A stretch of 64,000 bases of DNA from Pseudomonas sp. AKS31 (GCF_023634765.1 NZ_JAMLFX010000003.1:198102-262101); one strand, 5' to 3'. Shown: positions 49,411 through 58,144, counted from the stretch's first letter. Notes: generated from the letters alone by a model not told the origin. Program-made: numbers and translations.

Positions 49411-49490
49411 TATACTGCGCGGCCTTCGGCCGGTACGTCCGGCCATTTTTCGTACAATCAAGCCACGCAACCTGCGTGGCTTGTTGTTTT
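49411..49490 (+). promoter_or_regulatory. purE leader: promoter -10 and two hairpins with T runs
   Basis: TATACT at 49411 is a good -10 (a -35 is weak). It is followed by GGCCGG-TACGT-CCGGCC (49428-49444) with ATTTTT and then an 11-pair stem CAAGCCACGCA / TGCGTGGCTTG (49459-49483) with TTGTTTT. The second hairpin ends 49 bases before the purE ATG, an attenuator-like layout. Confidence 0.5.
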
Positions 49491-49531
49491 ATGACGCGCC
49501 TGCGGGCGCTCCAGAGAGAAGAGGCGCGACG

Positions 49532-50023
49532 ATGAGTGCACTGGTTGGCGTGATCATGGGCTCCAAGTCCGATTGGTCCACCCTTAGCCACACCGCCGAT
49601 ATGCTGGAAAAGCTCGGCATCCCGTACGAGGTCAAAGTGGTCTCTGCCCACCGCACCCCGGATCTGCTGTTCCAGTACGCCGAAGAGGCTGAAGGCCGCG
49701 GCATCGAGGTGATCATCGCCGGTGCCGGTGGCGCAGCCCACCTGCCAGGCATGTGTGCGGCCAAGACCCATCTGCCGGTGCTGGGCGTGCCGGTGCAGTC
49801 GGCCATGCTCTCGGGTGTCGACTCGCTGCTGTCGATCGTGCAGATGCCAGCGGGCATTCCGGTCGCCACCCTGGCCATCGGCAAGGCTGGCGCGATCAAC
49901 GCCGCCCTGCTCTCGGCAAGCATCCTCGGCGCCAAGCATCCACAGTTCCACGCGGTACTGAAAACCTTCCGTGCCGAGCAGACAGACAGCGTCCTGGACA
50001 ATCCAGACCCACGTATTGCCTGA
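49532..50023 (+). CDS. purE: N5-carboxyaminoimidazole ribonucleotide mutase PurE
   Basis: Converts N5-CAIR to CAIR in purine biosynthesis. It has 163 residues. [11 protein letters not shown] near the start, VSAHRTPD with the catalytic His, and [11 protein letters not shown] are the class I PurE signatures. The ATG follows GAGGCGCGACG. The purK start lies 11 bases after the stop; the two work in sequence with ATP-made N5-CAIR. Confidence 0.96.
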   Translation: MSALVGVIMGSKSDWSTLSHTADMLEKLGIPYEVKVVSAHRTPDLLFQYAEEAEGRGIEVIIAGAGGAAHLPGMCAAKTHLPVLGVPVQSAMLSGVDSLLSIVQMPAGIPVATLAIGKAGAINAALLSASILGAKHPQFHAVLKTFRAEQTDSVLDNPDPRIA

Positions 50024-50033
50024 GGTTGTTGAG

Positions 50034-51116
50034 ATGAAGATCGGTGTAATCGGTGGCGGCCAGTTGGGTCGCATGTTGGCCTTGGCGGGTACTCCGCTGG
50101 GCATGAACTTCGCTTTCCTCGACCCTGCGCCGGACGCCTGTGCGGCCGCATTGGGCGAACACCTGCGGGCCGATTACGGCGATCAGGATCATCTGCGCCA
50201 ACTGGCTGATGAAGTCGATCTGGTGACCTTCGAATTCGAAAGCGTCCCGGCCGAGACCGTGGCATTCCTCTCGCAATTCGTCCCGGTCTACCCGAGCGCC
50301 GAAGCCCTGCGCATCGCTCGCGACCGCTGGTTCGAAAAGAGCATGTTCAAGGACCTGGGCATCCCGACTCCGGCTTTCGCCGATATTCAGTCGCAAGCCG
50401 ATCTGGACGCTGCCGTCGCTTCAATCGGTCTGCCGGCCGTGCTGAAAACCCGCACTTTGGGTTACGACGGCAAGGGCCAGAAAGTCCTGCGCAAGCCGGA
50501 AGATGTGGTCGGCACCTTTGCCGAGCTCGGCAGTGTGTCCTGTCTGCTGGAAGGCTTCGTGCCGTTCACCGGAGAAGTCTCGCTGATCGCCGTGCGTGCC
50601 CGCGATGGTGAAACGAAGTTCTATCCACTGGTGCATAACACCCACGACAGCGGCATCCTCAAGCTGTCCGTAGCCAGCACCGATCACCCGTTGCAGGCGT
50701 TGGCCGAAGACTACTCCAGCCGTGTGCTGAAGCAGCTCGACTATGTAGGCGTGATGGCGTTCGAGTTCTTTGAAGTCGACGGTGGTCTCAAGGCCAACGA
50801 AATCGCCCCGCGCGTGCACAACTCCGGGCACTGGACCACCGAAGGCGCCGAGTGCAGCCAGTTCGAAAACCACCTGCGTGCCGTTGCCGGCCTGCCGCTG
50901 GGTTCGACGGCCAAGGTCGGCGAGAGCGCAATGCTCAACTTCATCGGTGTGGTTCCGCCGGTGGAGAAAGTCATCGCTATCGAAGACTGCCATCTGCACC
51001 ACTACGGCAAGGCCTTCAAGGCCGGGCGCAAGGTCGGTCACGCCAACCTGCGCTGCGCCGACATGGCCACGCTGCAGGCGCAGATCGTCAAGGTCGAAGC
51101 GCTGATCGCCGAATAA
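50034..51116 (+). CDS. purK: N5-carboxyaminoimidazole ribonucleotide synthase PurK
   Basis: ATP- and bicarbonate-dependent carboxylation of AIR. It has 360 residues: N-terminal GVIGGGQLGRMLALAG, ATP-grasp domain (about 95-275) with TRTLGYDGKGQ, and the metal/ATP site FEVDGGLKANEIAPRVHNSGH. The ATG at 50034 was chosen because the longer reading overlaps purE; ribosome site GAGGTTGTTGAG. Confidence 0.96.
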   Translation: MKIGVIGGGQLGRMLALAGTPLGMNFAFLDPAPDACAAALGEHLRADYGDQDHLRQLADEVDLVTFEFESVPAETVAFLSQFVPVYPSAEALRIARDRWFEKSMFKDLGIPTPAFADIQSQADLDAAVASIGLPAVLKTRTLGYDGKGQKVLRKPEDVVGTFAELGSVSCLLEGFVPFTGEVSLIAVRARDGETKFYPLVHNTHDSGILKLSVASTDHPLQALAEDYSSRVLKQLDYVGVMAFEFFEVDGGLKANEIAPRVHNSGHWTTEGAECSQFENHLRAVAGLPLGSTAKVGESAMLNFIGVVPPVEKVIAIEDCHLHHYGKAFKAGRKVGHANLRCADMATLQAQIVKVEALIAE

Positions 51117-51226
51117 CGACAGTTTCATGTGGCAGCGGCGGAACCATTCAGGGGCCGCCGTTCTCTCATGGCAGGATGCCAAAGTCTGTCTAGGCTTCGC
51201 ATATCTACTATTCAGAGGGAAATGCC

Positions 51227-51472
51227 ATGGGAATTATCGGAACCATCTTTATCGGCCTGATCGTCGGCCTGCTGGCGCGGTTCCTGAAACCGGGCGATGA
51301 CAGCATGGGCTGGATCATGACCATCCTGCTCGGTATCGGCGGTTCGCTGGCGGCCACTTACGGCGGCCAGGCCCTGGGCATCTATCACGCAGGTGAGGGC
51401 GCAGGTTTCATCGGCGCACTGGTCGGCGCCATCGTGTTGCTGGTGATCTACGGCCTGATCAAAAAGAACTGA
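51227..51472 (+). CDS. GlsB/YeaQ/YmgE family small membrane protein
   Basis: 81 residues with three hydrophobic segments, near 2-20, 30-47 and 60-78. Glycine-rich motifs such as GIIGTIFIGLIVGLLARFL, PGDDSMGWIMTILLGIGGSL and GFIGALVGAIVLLV match the transglycosylase-associated (PF04226) stress protein family. Ribosome site AGAGGGAAATGCC precedes the ATG. Stress-linked role is inferred from the family. Confidence 0.88.
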   Translation: MGIIGTIFIGLIVGLLARFLKPGDDSMGWIMTILLGIGGSLAATYGGQALGIYHAGEGAGFIGALVGAIVLLVIYGLIKKN

Positions 51473-51565
51473 TCCAAAGCGACAAAGCCCTCTCTGCCAA
51501 AGCGGCGGGGAGGGCTAGAATGCTCGGCGATTCACTGTTCCTTCCTTTCTATACCGAGCACCTAC

Positions 51566-52102
51566 ATGCGCCGTCTTCTGTTGACTCTCCTTTTCCTTTG
51601 CAGCGGTTTGGCCCATGCCGGCGAACTGCCGGAAACCGACTGGCTCGAACTGATGCCCAAGTCGGACCAAAAGGCCCTCGAGGCCATGCCTGAAATCGAC
51701 CACAACTCCCCGGAAGCCACCGGCACCTTCACCGAGAGGGGCGGGATGAAGCAGGCCAAAGGTCTGCCGGCAGTGATGTATTCGACCAAAACCGTAGCGT
51801 CGATGAACGACAAGCACATCCGCATCGGTGGTTATCCGGTGCCGCTGGAGTCCGACGCCAAGGGCCGCAGCACGCTGTTCTTCCTCGTGCCGTATCCGGG
51901 CGCGTGCATCCATGTGCCGCCACCGCCGCCGAATCAACTGGTGCTGGTGCGTTATCCGAAGGGTTTGAAACTGGACGATATCTACACGCCGCTGTGGGTG
52001 ACCGGCACGCTGAAGGTCGAGAAGGTCAGCAATGATCTGGCTGATGCGGCGTATGCGCTGGAAGCGGATAAAGTGCGGGTGGTGCAGGAATCGGATCTCT
52101 AA
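51566..52102 (+). CDS. DUF3299 periplasmic protein
   Basis: 178 residues. Signal peptide to about residue 20 (SGLAHAGELPE). Core MNDKHIRIGGYPVPLE, then FFLVPYPGACIHVPPPPPNQLVLV and PLWVTGTLKVEK, the DUF3299 pattern. The conserved Cys in GACIHVPPPPPNQ may be a metal or haem-related ligand, unproven. Function unknown; the family is seen near ABC transporters in some bacteria. Confidence 0.84.
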   Translation: MRRLLLTLLFLCSGLAHAGELPETDWLELMPKSDQKALEAMPEIDHNSPEATGTFTERGGMKQAKGLPAVMYSTKTVASMNDKHIRIGGYPVPLESDAKGRSTLFFLVPYPGACIHVPPPPPNQLVLVRYPKGLKLDDIYTPLWVTGTLKVEKVSNDLADAAYALEADKVRVVQESDL

Positions 52103-52105
52103 AGC

Positions 52106-52181
52106 AAAAGATCGCAGCCTTCGGCAGCTCCTACAGGGAAATGCATTCCAATGTAGGAGCTGCCGAAGGCTGCGATCTTTT
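52106..52181. repeat. REPIN-like inverted repeat, copy 6
   Basis: Perfect 30-base arms (52106-52135, 52152-52181), same sequence as at 9350. It lies between the convergent DUF3299 and mutarotase genes, four bases from the mutarotase stop. Confidence 0.92.
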
Positions 52182-52185
52182 GATC

Positions 52186-53085
52186 TTAAAGCGGTTTGCT
52201 GCCGACGCTAACACCCATGGTATGGCTCGCACCCGGTGCCAGCGTAACCAAATCATCCATCACATTCGCCGTCTCGATGCACAGCATGCGCTGCCAGCCA
52301 TCGTTATCCATGTCGGCCAATGCAGCGGCGCGATCAATCCACGGGTTCCAGATCACCGCCGTGCGTGAACCGGTAGCCGTCAGCACAATGCGCCGCTCCC
52401 AGGCCGGATCGACAATGCTCAGCTGTGGCGGAGCATCAAGGTAGATGCGGTCGGTCTCACCGGCAAATTGCAGGTCGCCTTGCTGGCTGAGGGTCTTCCA
52501 GTCATCCAGCGTCTCGATGTAACTCAAGCCATCGACGCCGTCGACGTGCACATTGCGCACATCACTGACCGCGAAATAGGTGTGCAGCGCCTGGCTCAGG
52601 CTGACGGTGCCACTGCCACGGTTGTGGCTGGTCAGGCTGAAACTCAGTTGCTCGGACAAATGCAGGGTCAGGGTCAGATCGACCTGATGCGGCCAGCCCG
52701 GCAGGCCACCTTCGGGGTAGGGCAGCTTGAATTCTACCTTGACGCCGTCAGCCTCTGATTCGATGCCGCCCAGCTCCCAATCCATCGCCCGCACCAGACC
52801 GTGCGCGGGTGCCGGTTGCTCACCGGTGTACATGGCCTGCACGCTCTGCGGGTTGCGTTCGAACTTGCCGAACCACGGCCAGCACACCGGTACACCGGCG
52901 CGGATGCTTTTGCCTGTCTTGAACTCGGCCTTGTCGTTGAGCCAGATGATCGGCGGCTGGCCATCGATCTGATAACTGAGGATGTGCGCGCCTTGCTGGG
53001 CCACCAGCACTTCGGCCTGACCGTGGCGGATGCGCCAGCAGTTCAGTTCATCCAGTTTCACCGTTTCAACGTTGGGCGTGTTCAT
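52186..53085 (-). CDS. D-hexose-6-phosphate mutarotase (YeaD-like)
   Basis: Interconverts the anomers of glucose 6-phosphate. It has 299 residues, galactose-mutarotase fold. Catalytic-region signs: QQGAHILSYQ, AGVPVCWPWFG, and HGLVRAMDWE where His is catalytic; further on HTYFAVSDVRNVHVDG and the C-terminal Glu in MLCIETANV. Start ATG at 53085 follows GAGAGCTGTCCC; an upstream start is weaker. Confidence 0.9.
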   Translation of the reverse strand: MNTPNVETVKLDELNCWRIRHGQAEVLVAQQGAHILSYQIDGQPPIIWLNDKAEFKTGKSIRAGVPVCWPWFGKFERNPQSVQAMYTGEQPAPAHGLVRAMDWELGGIESEADGVKVEFKLPYPEGGLPGWPHQVDLTLTLHLSEQLSFSLTSHNRGSGTVSLSQALHTYFAVSDVRNVHVDGVDGLSYIETLDDWKTLSQQGDLQFAGETDRIYLDAPPQLSIVDPAWERRIVLTATGSRTAVIWNPWIDRAAALADMDNDGWQRMLCIETANVMDDLVTLAPGASHTMGVSVGSKPL

Positions 53086-53142
53086 GGGACAGCTCTCGAT
53101 CAGTAACAAGGACAACTATCGACCGTAAAACGGCCACGATGT

Positions 53143-53547
53143 TTAGCGCGCGCGTGGTGGAACCGAGCGAGTGCGGCCGCTGCCGTCGATGGCGACGAAG
53201 ACGAATACCGCTTCGGTGACTTTACGCCACTCGCTGGACAGCGGGTCGTCGCTCCACACTTCGACCATCATCTGGATCGAGCTGCGGCCGATTTCCAGGG
53301 TCTGGGTATAAAAGGACAATTGCGCACCGACTGCCACAGGCACAAGGAACGCCATGCGGTCGATGGCGACCGTGGCGACGCGGCCGCCAGCCACGCGGCT
53401 GGCCATCGCCGTACCGGCCAAATCCATCTGTGCTACCAGCCAGCCGCCGAAAATATCGCCAAAGCCGTTGGTTTCACGTGGAAGTGCGGTGATTTGCAGG
53501 GCCAGGTCGCCTTGCGGGATTGGATCTTCTTGTTCGAGCTCTATCAT
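53143..53547 (-). CDS. Acyl-CoA thioesterase, YciA-type hotdog
   Basis: 134 residues. Hotdog core with ETNGFGDIFGGWLVAQMDLAG (N-x-x-G-D-I-F-G-G-W), AIDRMAFLVPVAVGAQL and YTQTLEIGRSSIQMMVEVW. It is closely like YciA. The ATG at 53547 is chosen because the longer reading starts with low-complexity sequence not seen in the family. A second thioesterase of this class in the window (9436) is only distantly similar. Confidence 0.87.
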   Translation of the reverse strand: MIELEQEDPIPQGDLALQITALPRETNGFGDIFGGWLVAQMDLAGTAMASRVAGGRVATVAIDRMAFLVPVAVGAQLSFYTQTLEIGRSSIQMMVEVWSDDPLSSEWRKVTEAVFVFVAIDGSGRTRSVPPRAR

Positions 53548-53923
53548 GCCGGGGGTGCCTCTGACCCGTGACTCTTCGTTGGTATTGCTGGTGGTAGCCG
53601 TCTTCGGGAAAAACGATTCAGCACCGAACATACTACGTTCGTCACGTTTTCCATCAGGCGCCTAAGGAGAAACTCTGCGAAACCGGCTAATCCCGAGCAA
53701 AGGGCGGGCCAACGACGTTTTCGCACAGCAACCCCCTACAAACCGGAGCAGGTTGCGAGTATATCGATCGGTAGACTCCACGACGACCATCCGGTTCTCA
53801 TTTTGACCGTCAAATACGCGCCTCTATGTGCTTTTTCGAACAATTTGCTATGGTGCCGAACCTGCCCAAGCCACCGCCAGCGTTGTTGTGGCGGCAGATC
53901 CGACTATAAGAGAAGCCCTTGCC
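53548..53923. other. 376-base intergenic region before the MFS gene
   Basis: No gene seen. A plausible promoter reading towards the MFS gene is TTGACC (53803-53808), 16-base spacer, TATGTG (53825-53830). A pair of 7-base inverted arms, TGCGAAA and TTTCGCA, lies near 53675 and 53720. Confidence 0.5.
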
Positions 53924-55222
53924 ATGACCACAGCGCCTTCGAGCCTCGCGCAGCCCGAGCAACCCGCACGACCGTTGACCCGCAATGACTACAAGACTCT
54001 GTCGCTGTCCGCCCTCGGTGGCGCGCTGGAATTCTACGACTTCATCATCTTCGTTTTCTTCGCCACCGTGGTCGGCAAGCTGTTCTTCCCGGCCGACATG
54101 CCCGAGTGGCTGCGGCTGATGCAGACCTTCGGCATCTTCGCCGCCGGCTACCTCGCGCGGCCGCTGGGCGGCATCGTCATGGCGCACTTCGGCGACCTGC
54201 TGGGACGCAAGAAGATGTTCACCCTGAGCATTTTCATGATGGCCGTGCCGACCCTGATCATGGGTCTGCTGCCGACTTACGCGCAGATCGGTATCTGGGC
54301 GCCGATCCTGTTGCTGTTGATGCGCGTGATTCAGGGTGCGGCGATTGGCGGTGAAGTGCCGGGCGCGTGGGTCTTCGTTTCCGAACACGTACCGCAAAAA
54401 CACATCGGTTATGCCTGCGGCACCCTCACCAGCGGACTGACCGCCGGCATCCTGCTCGGCTCGCTGGTCGCCACCGCTATCAACAGCATTTATACGCCTG
54501 CCGAGGTGTCCGATTACGCCTGGCGGATCCCGTTCCTGCTCGGCGGCGTGTTCGGCCTGTTCTCGGTGTATCTGCGCCGCTGGCTGCACGAAACGCCGGT
54601 GTTCGCCGAACTGCAATTGCGCAAGGCTCTGGCTGAAGAGGTTCCGTTACGCGCGGTGCTGCGTGACCATCGAGGCGCCATTGCCATTTCGATGCTGCTG
54701 ACCTGGTTGCTGTCGGCCGGCGTCGTCGTGGTGATTCTGATGACCCCGACCGTGTTGCAGACGGTTTATCACTTCTCGCCGACCACAGCTTTGCAATCCA
54801 ACAGCCTGGCCATCGTATTCTTGAGCATCGGCTGCATCATTTCCGGCGCACTGGCGGATCGCTTCGGTGCCGGTCGCGTGTTTGTGTTTGGTTGCCTGGG
54901 CTTGCTGGTCAGCTCGTGGACCTTCTATCACAGTCTCGCCGATCACCCGAACTGGCTGTTCCCGCTCTACGCGTTGACCGGTTTTCTGGTCGGCACCATC
55001 GGTGCGGTGCCGTACGTGATGGTCAAGGCGTTCCCACCGGTGGTGCGTTTCAGCGGGTTGTCGTTCTCGTACAACGTGGCTTACGCGATCTTTGGCGGGT
55101 TGACGCCGATGGTGGTCAGCCTGCTGCTGAAAGAAAGCGCGATGGGCCCTGCCTACTATGTGGCAGTGCTGTGCGCGATGGGGATTCTGGTCGGGGCGTG
55201 GTTGTGGAAGAAGGGGCGCTGA
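53924..55222 (+). CDS. MFS transporter, metabolite:proton symporter (ProP-like)
   Basis: 432 residues, twelve membrane segments. Hallmarks are LGGALEFYDFIIFVFFATV near residue 26, the DRxGRKK-like loop HFGDLLGRKKMF, and RVIQGAAIGGEVPGAWVFVSEH. The ALEFYD-F pattern belongs to the metabolite:H+ symporter (shikimate, citrate, proline-betaine type) group. Substrate not readable. The ATG at 53924 follows AGAAGCCCTTGCC. In P. aeruginosa an MFS gene occupies the same position next to pstS. Confidence 0.88.
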   Translation: MTTAPSSLAQPEQPARPLTRNDYKTLSLSALGGALEFYDFIIFVFFATVVGKLFFPADMPEWLRLMQTFGIFAAGYLARPLGGIVMAHFGDLLGRKKMFTLSIFMMAVPTLIMGLLPTYAQIGIWAPILLLLMRVIQGAAIGGEVPGAWVFVSEHVPQKHIGYACGTLTSGLTAGILLGSLVATAINSIYTPAEVSDYAWRIPFLLGGVFGLFSVYLRRWLHETPVFAELQLRKALAEEVPLRAVLRDHRGAIAISMLLTWLLSAGVVVVILMTPTVLQTVYHFSPTTALQSNSLAIVFLSIGCIISGALADRFGAGRVFVFGCLGLLVSSWTFYHSLADHPNWLFPLYALTGFLVGTIGAVPYVMVKAFPPVVRFSGLSFSYNVAYAIFGGLTPMVVSLLLKESAMGPAYYVAVLCAMGILVGAWLWKKGR

Positions 55223-55237
55223 TCCAAGTTCAGCTAT

Positions 55238-55729
55238 CTAGGGCTCTCGCCAGCGCAAGAGCCTTGTTTCACACTCGCTTGTTGGGAGTCGAGCTCCATG
55301 CTCAAGCATGTGAGCTAAGGCGACCGCAGCATGCGGCTCTTCGATAACTTGGTGTTCAACCATTAAGTCTAATAGCCACAAAGCGCCGTGTACCTGGAGC
55401 CCGTCTCGTTGTGCCTGGCGCCTCAACCTACCATCTCCAGTTAGTAAAGGGCGGCGTGTTTCCTGTGCCAGAAGGTAACAGGAAACATCAGCCAGGGAGC
55501 TGTTGTTGTGCTCGACTCGCAAGCCGTATAAACGCATTACACTGGCTTCATCGAGCGACTCGATAATCAGACCTTGGTCGAGCAATTCGTCGTGGGGGAA
55601 GTCTTCAAGTTCCTGCATCACGAAGTCAGTGCAGCACAAAGTGAAAGGCAATCTAAACATCTGCTCCAGTAATCCGGCATTTCTGAAATCGATCCAGATA
55701 TTCGTATCACTGATGTAGATAAGACTCAT
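55238..55729 (-). CDS. PIN-domain protein, probable RNase toxin
   Basis: 163 residues. PIN fold with the acidic quartet visible: Asp8 (ISDTN), Glu40 (MQELED), Asp81 (LADVS) and Asp99 (TGDGR), all of the positions expected for an active nuclease. The C-terminal 60 residues are helical. Its start overlaps the XRE/ImmA-IrrE stop by 4 bases (ATGA), so they are co-translated. Base composition is lower in GC than neighbours. Partner in a probable toxin-antitoxin-like pair, with the toxin second. Confidence 0.85.
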   Translation of the reverse strand: MSLIYISDTNIWIDFRNAGLLEQMFRLPFTLCCTDFVMQELEDFPHDELLDQGLIIESLDEASVMRLYGLRVEHNNSSLADVSCYLLAQETRRPLLTGDGRLRRQAQRDGLQVHGALWLLDLMVEHQVIEEPHAAVALAHMLEHGARLPTSECETRLLRWREP

Positions 55730-56784
55730 GCACTCTCCAGTGAGCCCAAGAAACTCGGGTCCAAGGTTTTTACTGGCCTTCGCAAGAGTTCGGCAGCCCG
55801 AGATTTGGTGATCAGCCCCTCCGCCAGCGCCCAAAATGCTAATGACTCAAACCTTTGCGGCGGTTTGCACGGCATCGGTTCAGGTTCTGACTTTCGCCAA
55901 CCTTTGGCACTGAATTGGATAGTGAGGGATTTATAACCACCTTCGCTGAGTAGCTTCAGATCCTTCAGTCGCCTCAGGGCTGCGTGCATCGATATACCGT
56001 ATTGCCGCTTCGCAATCAGTAGTTCCTGTGGATGAACCCTAGTGCGAGGATGGCTGCCGAAATCGCTAGTAACGCTTTTGGCGGGATACAGAAATGCCCC
56101 CGCGAAACGGTGGCAGCAGTTCTCTTTATCCTTTTCAGGCATCTCCTCTGGTAATGCCATGACCCAATGACCGAGCTCATGGGCGGCAGTAAACCTGATT
56201 CGTTCGCCTGGGCGATCAGCATTCAATGCAATTAGGACATGCTCGCCGTCGCCGGTGGTAGCGCAGGCGCCATCGAAATCGTCTGGGCCATTGAGCATTG
56301 CAACCTTGATGCTGTGCTCTTCTAGCTGTTCGGTGAGGTTGGCAATGGGGTCAGTGCCGATTCCCCAGAATTGGCGAAGCTCCTCAGCTGCTAGCTCGGC
56401 TTCTTCAAGAGAGGAAACTGCAATCATTTGCGCGGGAGTGACAGGAGTGTGGATGTCTGCGGGATCGAAACATTCCTCTAGGGCGATGTATCGCTCGAGG
56501 TGCTCTCGAATTTTTTCTTCTACTTGGGCTTGGCGATATTTAGGCATCCTGGCCAGCTTACGAAATTCCAGAGGCGCCAACGGGACCGCTTCTGCACGGA
56601 AAAAGTACTCAGGATTGACCTGCAGTGCTTTAGCTAATTGCAGCAGGCGAGTGGAGTTAGGGGTGCTCAACCCCTTCTCATATTTGCTCAATGCTTGTTT
56701 GGTTATGTCGCCGAGCTGGATGGCCAGAGCATCAAGGGTTAGTCCTCGTTGCAAGCGTGCGCGGCGAATTCGGTCGTTTATCAT
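55726..56784 (-). CDS. XRE-HTH / ImmA-IrrE metallopeptidase fusion, probable antitoxin and regulator
   Basis: 352 residues. XRE helix-turn-helix at about 6-60 (LTLDALAIQLGDITKQALSKYEKG). The ImmA/IrrE peptidase domain covers about 125-270 with HELGH at 202-206 and a third-ligand Glu in ENCCHRFAGAFLYP (about 221). Such fusions (COG2856) are found in prophages and as partners of toxins. Ribosome site GAGAGGACACC precedes the ATG. A palindrome upstream suggests autorepression. AT content is higher than in the flanking genes, a sign of transfer. Confidence 0.88.
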   Translation of the reverse strand: MINDRIRRARLQRGLTLDALAIQLGDITKQALSKYEKGLSTPNSTRLLQLAKALQVNPEYFFRAEAVPLAPLEFRKLARMPKYRQAQVEEKIREHLERYIALEECFDPADIHTPVTPAQMIAVSSLEEAELAAEELRQFWGIGTDPIANLTEQLEEHSIKVAMLNGPDDFDGACATTGDGEHVLIALNADRPGERIRFTAAHELGHWVMALPEEMPEKDKENCCHRFAGAFLYPAKSVTSDFGSHPRTRVHPQELLIAKRQYGISMHAALRRLKDLKLLSEGGYKSLTIQFSAKGWRKSEPEPMPCKPPQRFESLAFWALAEGLITKSRAAELLRRPVKTLDPSFLGSLESA

Positions 56785-56800
56785 GGTGTCCTCTCGTGGT

Positions 56801-56841
56801 TGACAAGACTATCTTCTGCTAGTGATTTGTCAACCTGACAA
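56801..56841. promoter_or_regulatory. Palindromic operator of the XRE/PIN module
   Basis: TTGTCA-ACC-TGACAA (56827-56841) has perfect 6-base arms; a third half-site TGACAA lies at 56801-56806. On the minus strand the arm forms a TTGACA -35 element. It is 17 to 57 bases upstream of the ATG at 56784. Autoregulation by the XRE protein is inferred. Confidence 0.75.
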
Positions 56842-56876
56842 GAGTTTCCTTTTTTTAAGACGAGGCCCATGCTGGC

Positions 56877-56905
56877 CTTTCATCCAATTGTCATATTTCA
56901 GCCAT
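56877..56905 (+). promoter_or_regulatory. PHO box before pstS
   Basis: Three 7-base half-sites spaced exactly 11 bases apart: CTTTCAT (56877), TTGTCAT (56888), CAGCCAT (56899), each followed by a 4-base A/T-rich spacer, the PhoB-binding pattern. It is 67 bases before the pstS ATG. Confidence 0.85.
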
Positions 56906-56972
56906 AGAGTGTTCACACGGCCTGCTGATACTTGGCCCCGACTTAACACACCCTATCTGCTAGGAGTAAGGC

Positions 56973-57971
56973 ATGAAACTGAAGCGTTTGATGGCGGCAA
57001 TGACTTTTGTCGCTGCTGGCGTTGCGACCGCCAACGCGTTCGCCGCTGTTGACCCTGCTATCCCGAGCTACACCAAGACCACTGGTGTGTCGGGCAACCT
57101 GTCCAGCGTCGGTTCCGATACTCTGGCCAACCTCATGACCCTCTGGGCTGAGAACTACAAAAAAGAATACCCGAACGTAAACATCCAGATTCAGGCCGCT
57201 GGCTCCGCCACTGCGCCACCTGCGCTGACTGAAGGCACCTCCAACCTGGGCCCGATGAGCCGCAAGATGAAGGACACCGAACTGGCTGCTTTCGAGCAGA
57301 AGTACGGCTACAAGCCAACCGCTATCCCGGTTGCTGTGGATGCCCTGGCCGTATTCGTGCACAAGGACAACCCGATCCAGCACCTGACCATGGAACAGGT
57401 TGATGCGATCTTCTCGTCGACCCGTCTGTGTGGCGCCAAAGCCGACGTGAAAACCTGGGGCGACCTGGGCGTGACCGGCGACCTGGCCAACAAGCCAGTG
57501 CAACTGTTCGGCCGTAACTCGGTATCCGGCACCTACGGCTACTTCAAAGAAGAAGCCCTGTGCAAAGGCGACTACAAGCCAAACGTCAACGAACAACCTG
57601 GTTCGGCTTCGGTCGTGCAATCGATCAGCTCCTCGCTGAACGGCATCGGTTACTCGGGCATCGGTTACAAGACCGCCAGCGTAAAAACCGTTGCTCTGGC
57701 CAAGAAGGGCGGCACTGACTTCATCGAAGACACCGAAGAAAACGCCCTGAACGGCAAGTACCCGCTGTCGCGTTTCCTCTACGTGTACATCAACAAGGCC
57801 CCGAACAAGCCTCTGGCGCCGCTGGAAGCTGAGTTCGTGAAACTGGTGCTGTCGAAACAGGGCCAGGAAGTTGTAGTGAAAGACGGCTACATCCCGCTGC
57901 CAGCCAAGGTTGCTGCAAAAGCACTGGCTGACCTGGGTCTGCAGGAAGGCGGCGCTGTCGCAAAGAAGTAA
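56973..57971 (+). CDS. pstS: Phosphate ABC transporter substrate-binding protein PstS
   Basis: 332 residues, periplasmic. Signal peptide to about 24 ([10 protein letters not shown]). Phosphate-binding motifs are [15 protein letters not shown] at the start, [21 protein letters not shown] and the [13 protein letters not shown] loop. This is the shorter, DING-like PstS type of pseudomonads, not the E. coli type. RBS TAGGAGTAAGGC. PHO box upstream, terminator downstream, so it is made in excess over the permease. Confidence 0.95.
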   Translation: MKLKRLMAAMTFVAAGVATANAFAAVDPAIPSYTKTTGVSGNLSSVGSDTLANLMTLWAENYKKEYPNVNIQIQAAGSATAPPALTEGTSNLGPMSRKMKDTELAAFEQKYGYKPTAIPVAVDALAVFVHKDNPIQHLTMEQVDAIFSSTRLCGAKADVKTWGDLGVTGDLANKPVQLFGRNSVSGTYGYFKEEALCKGDYKPNVNEQPGSASVVQSISSSLNGIGYSGIGYKTASVKTVALAKKGGTDFIEDTEENALNGKYPLSRFLYVYINKAPNKPLAPLEAEFVKLVLSKQGQEVVVKDGYIPLPAKVAAKALADLGLQEGGAVAKK

Positions 57972-58010
57972 CAAATTGAGTCCTGGGTGAACCCCACGGG
58001 ACTCAGGTAA

Positions 58011-58041
58011 CAGGCCGGATCTGCGCGCAGACCGGCCTTTT
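58011..58041 (+). terminator. Terminator (or attenuator) between pstS and pstC
   Basis: GGCCGG / CCGGCC stem enclosing a CTGCG / CGCAG palindrome, followed by TTTT at 58038-58041. It starts 40 bases past the pstS stop and would limit read-through to pstC. Confidence 0.85.
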
Positions 58042-58104
58042 ACACACCTCAAATTTTTGATCCTCTGCCAGCCCCGCTGGCGGTGGATTTGCTGCGTCAC
58101 TGCA

Positions 58105-58123
58105 TTGTCATCTTTCTGTCATA
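58105..58123 (+). promoter_or_regulatory. PHO box before pstC
   Basis: TTGTCAT-CTTT-CTGTCAT, two near-perfect half-sites 11 bases apart, 22 bases before the pstC ATG. It matches the PhoB consensus better than the pstS box and gives the permease genes their own PhoB-controlled promoter. Confidence 0.88.
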
Positions 58124-58144
58124 CAGGATCGCTAGGGTGAGCGC

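Noticed and set aside
51486..51516. 13-pair hairpin after the GlsB/YeaQ-like gene as a terminator
   Set aside because: The stem is strong but is followed by AGAATG, not by a T run, on either strand; not called as rho-independent.
53905..53910. TATAAG just before the MFS gene as its -10 element
   Set aside because: A start site there would leave almost no leader and no ribosome site in the mRNA; the TTGACC/TATGTG pair upstream is more plausible.
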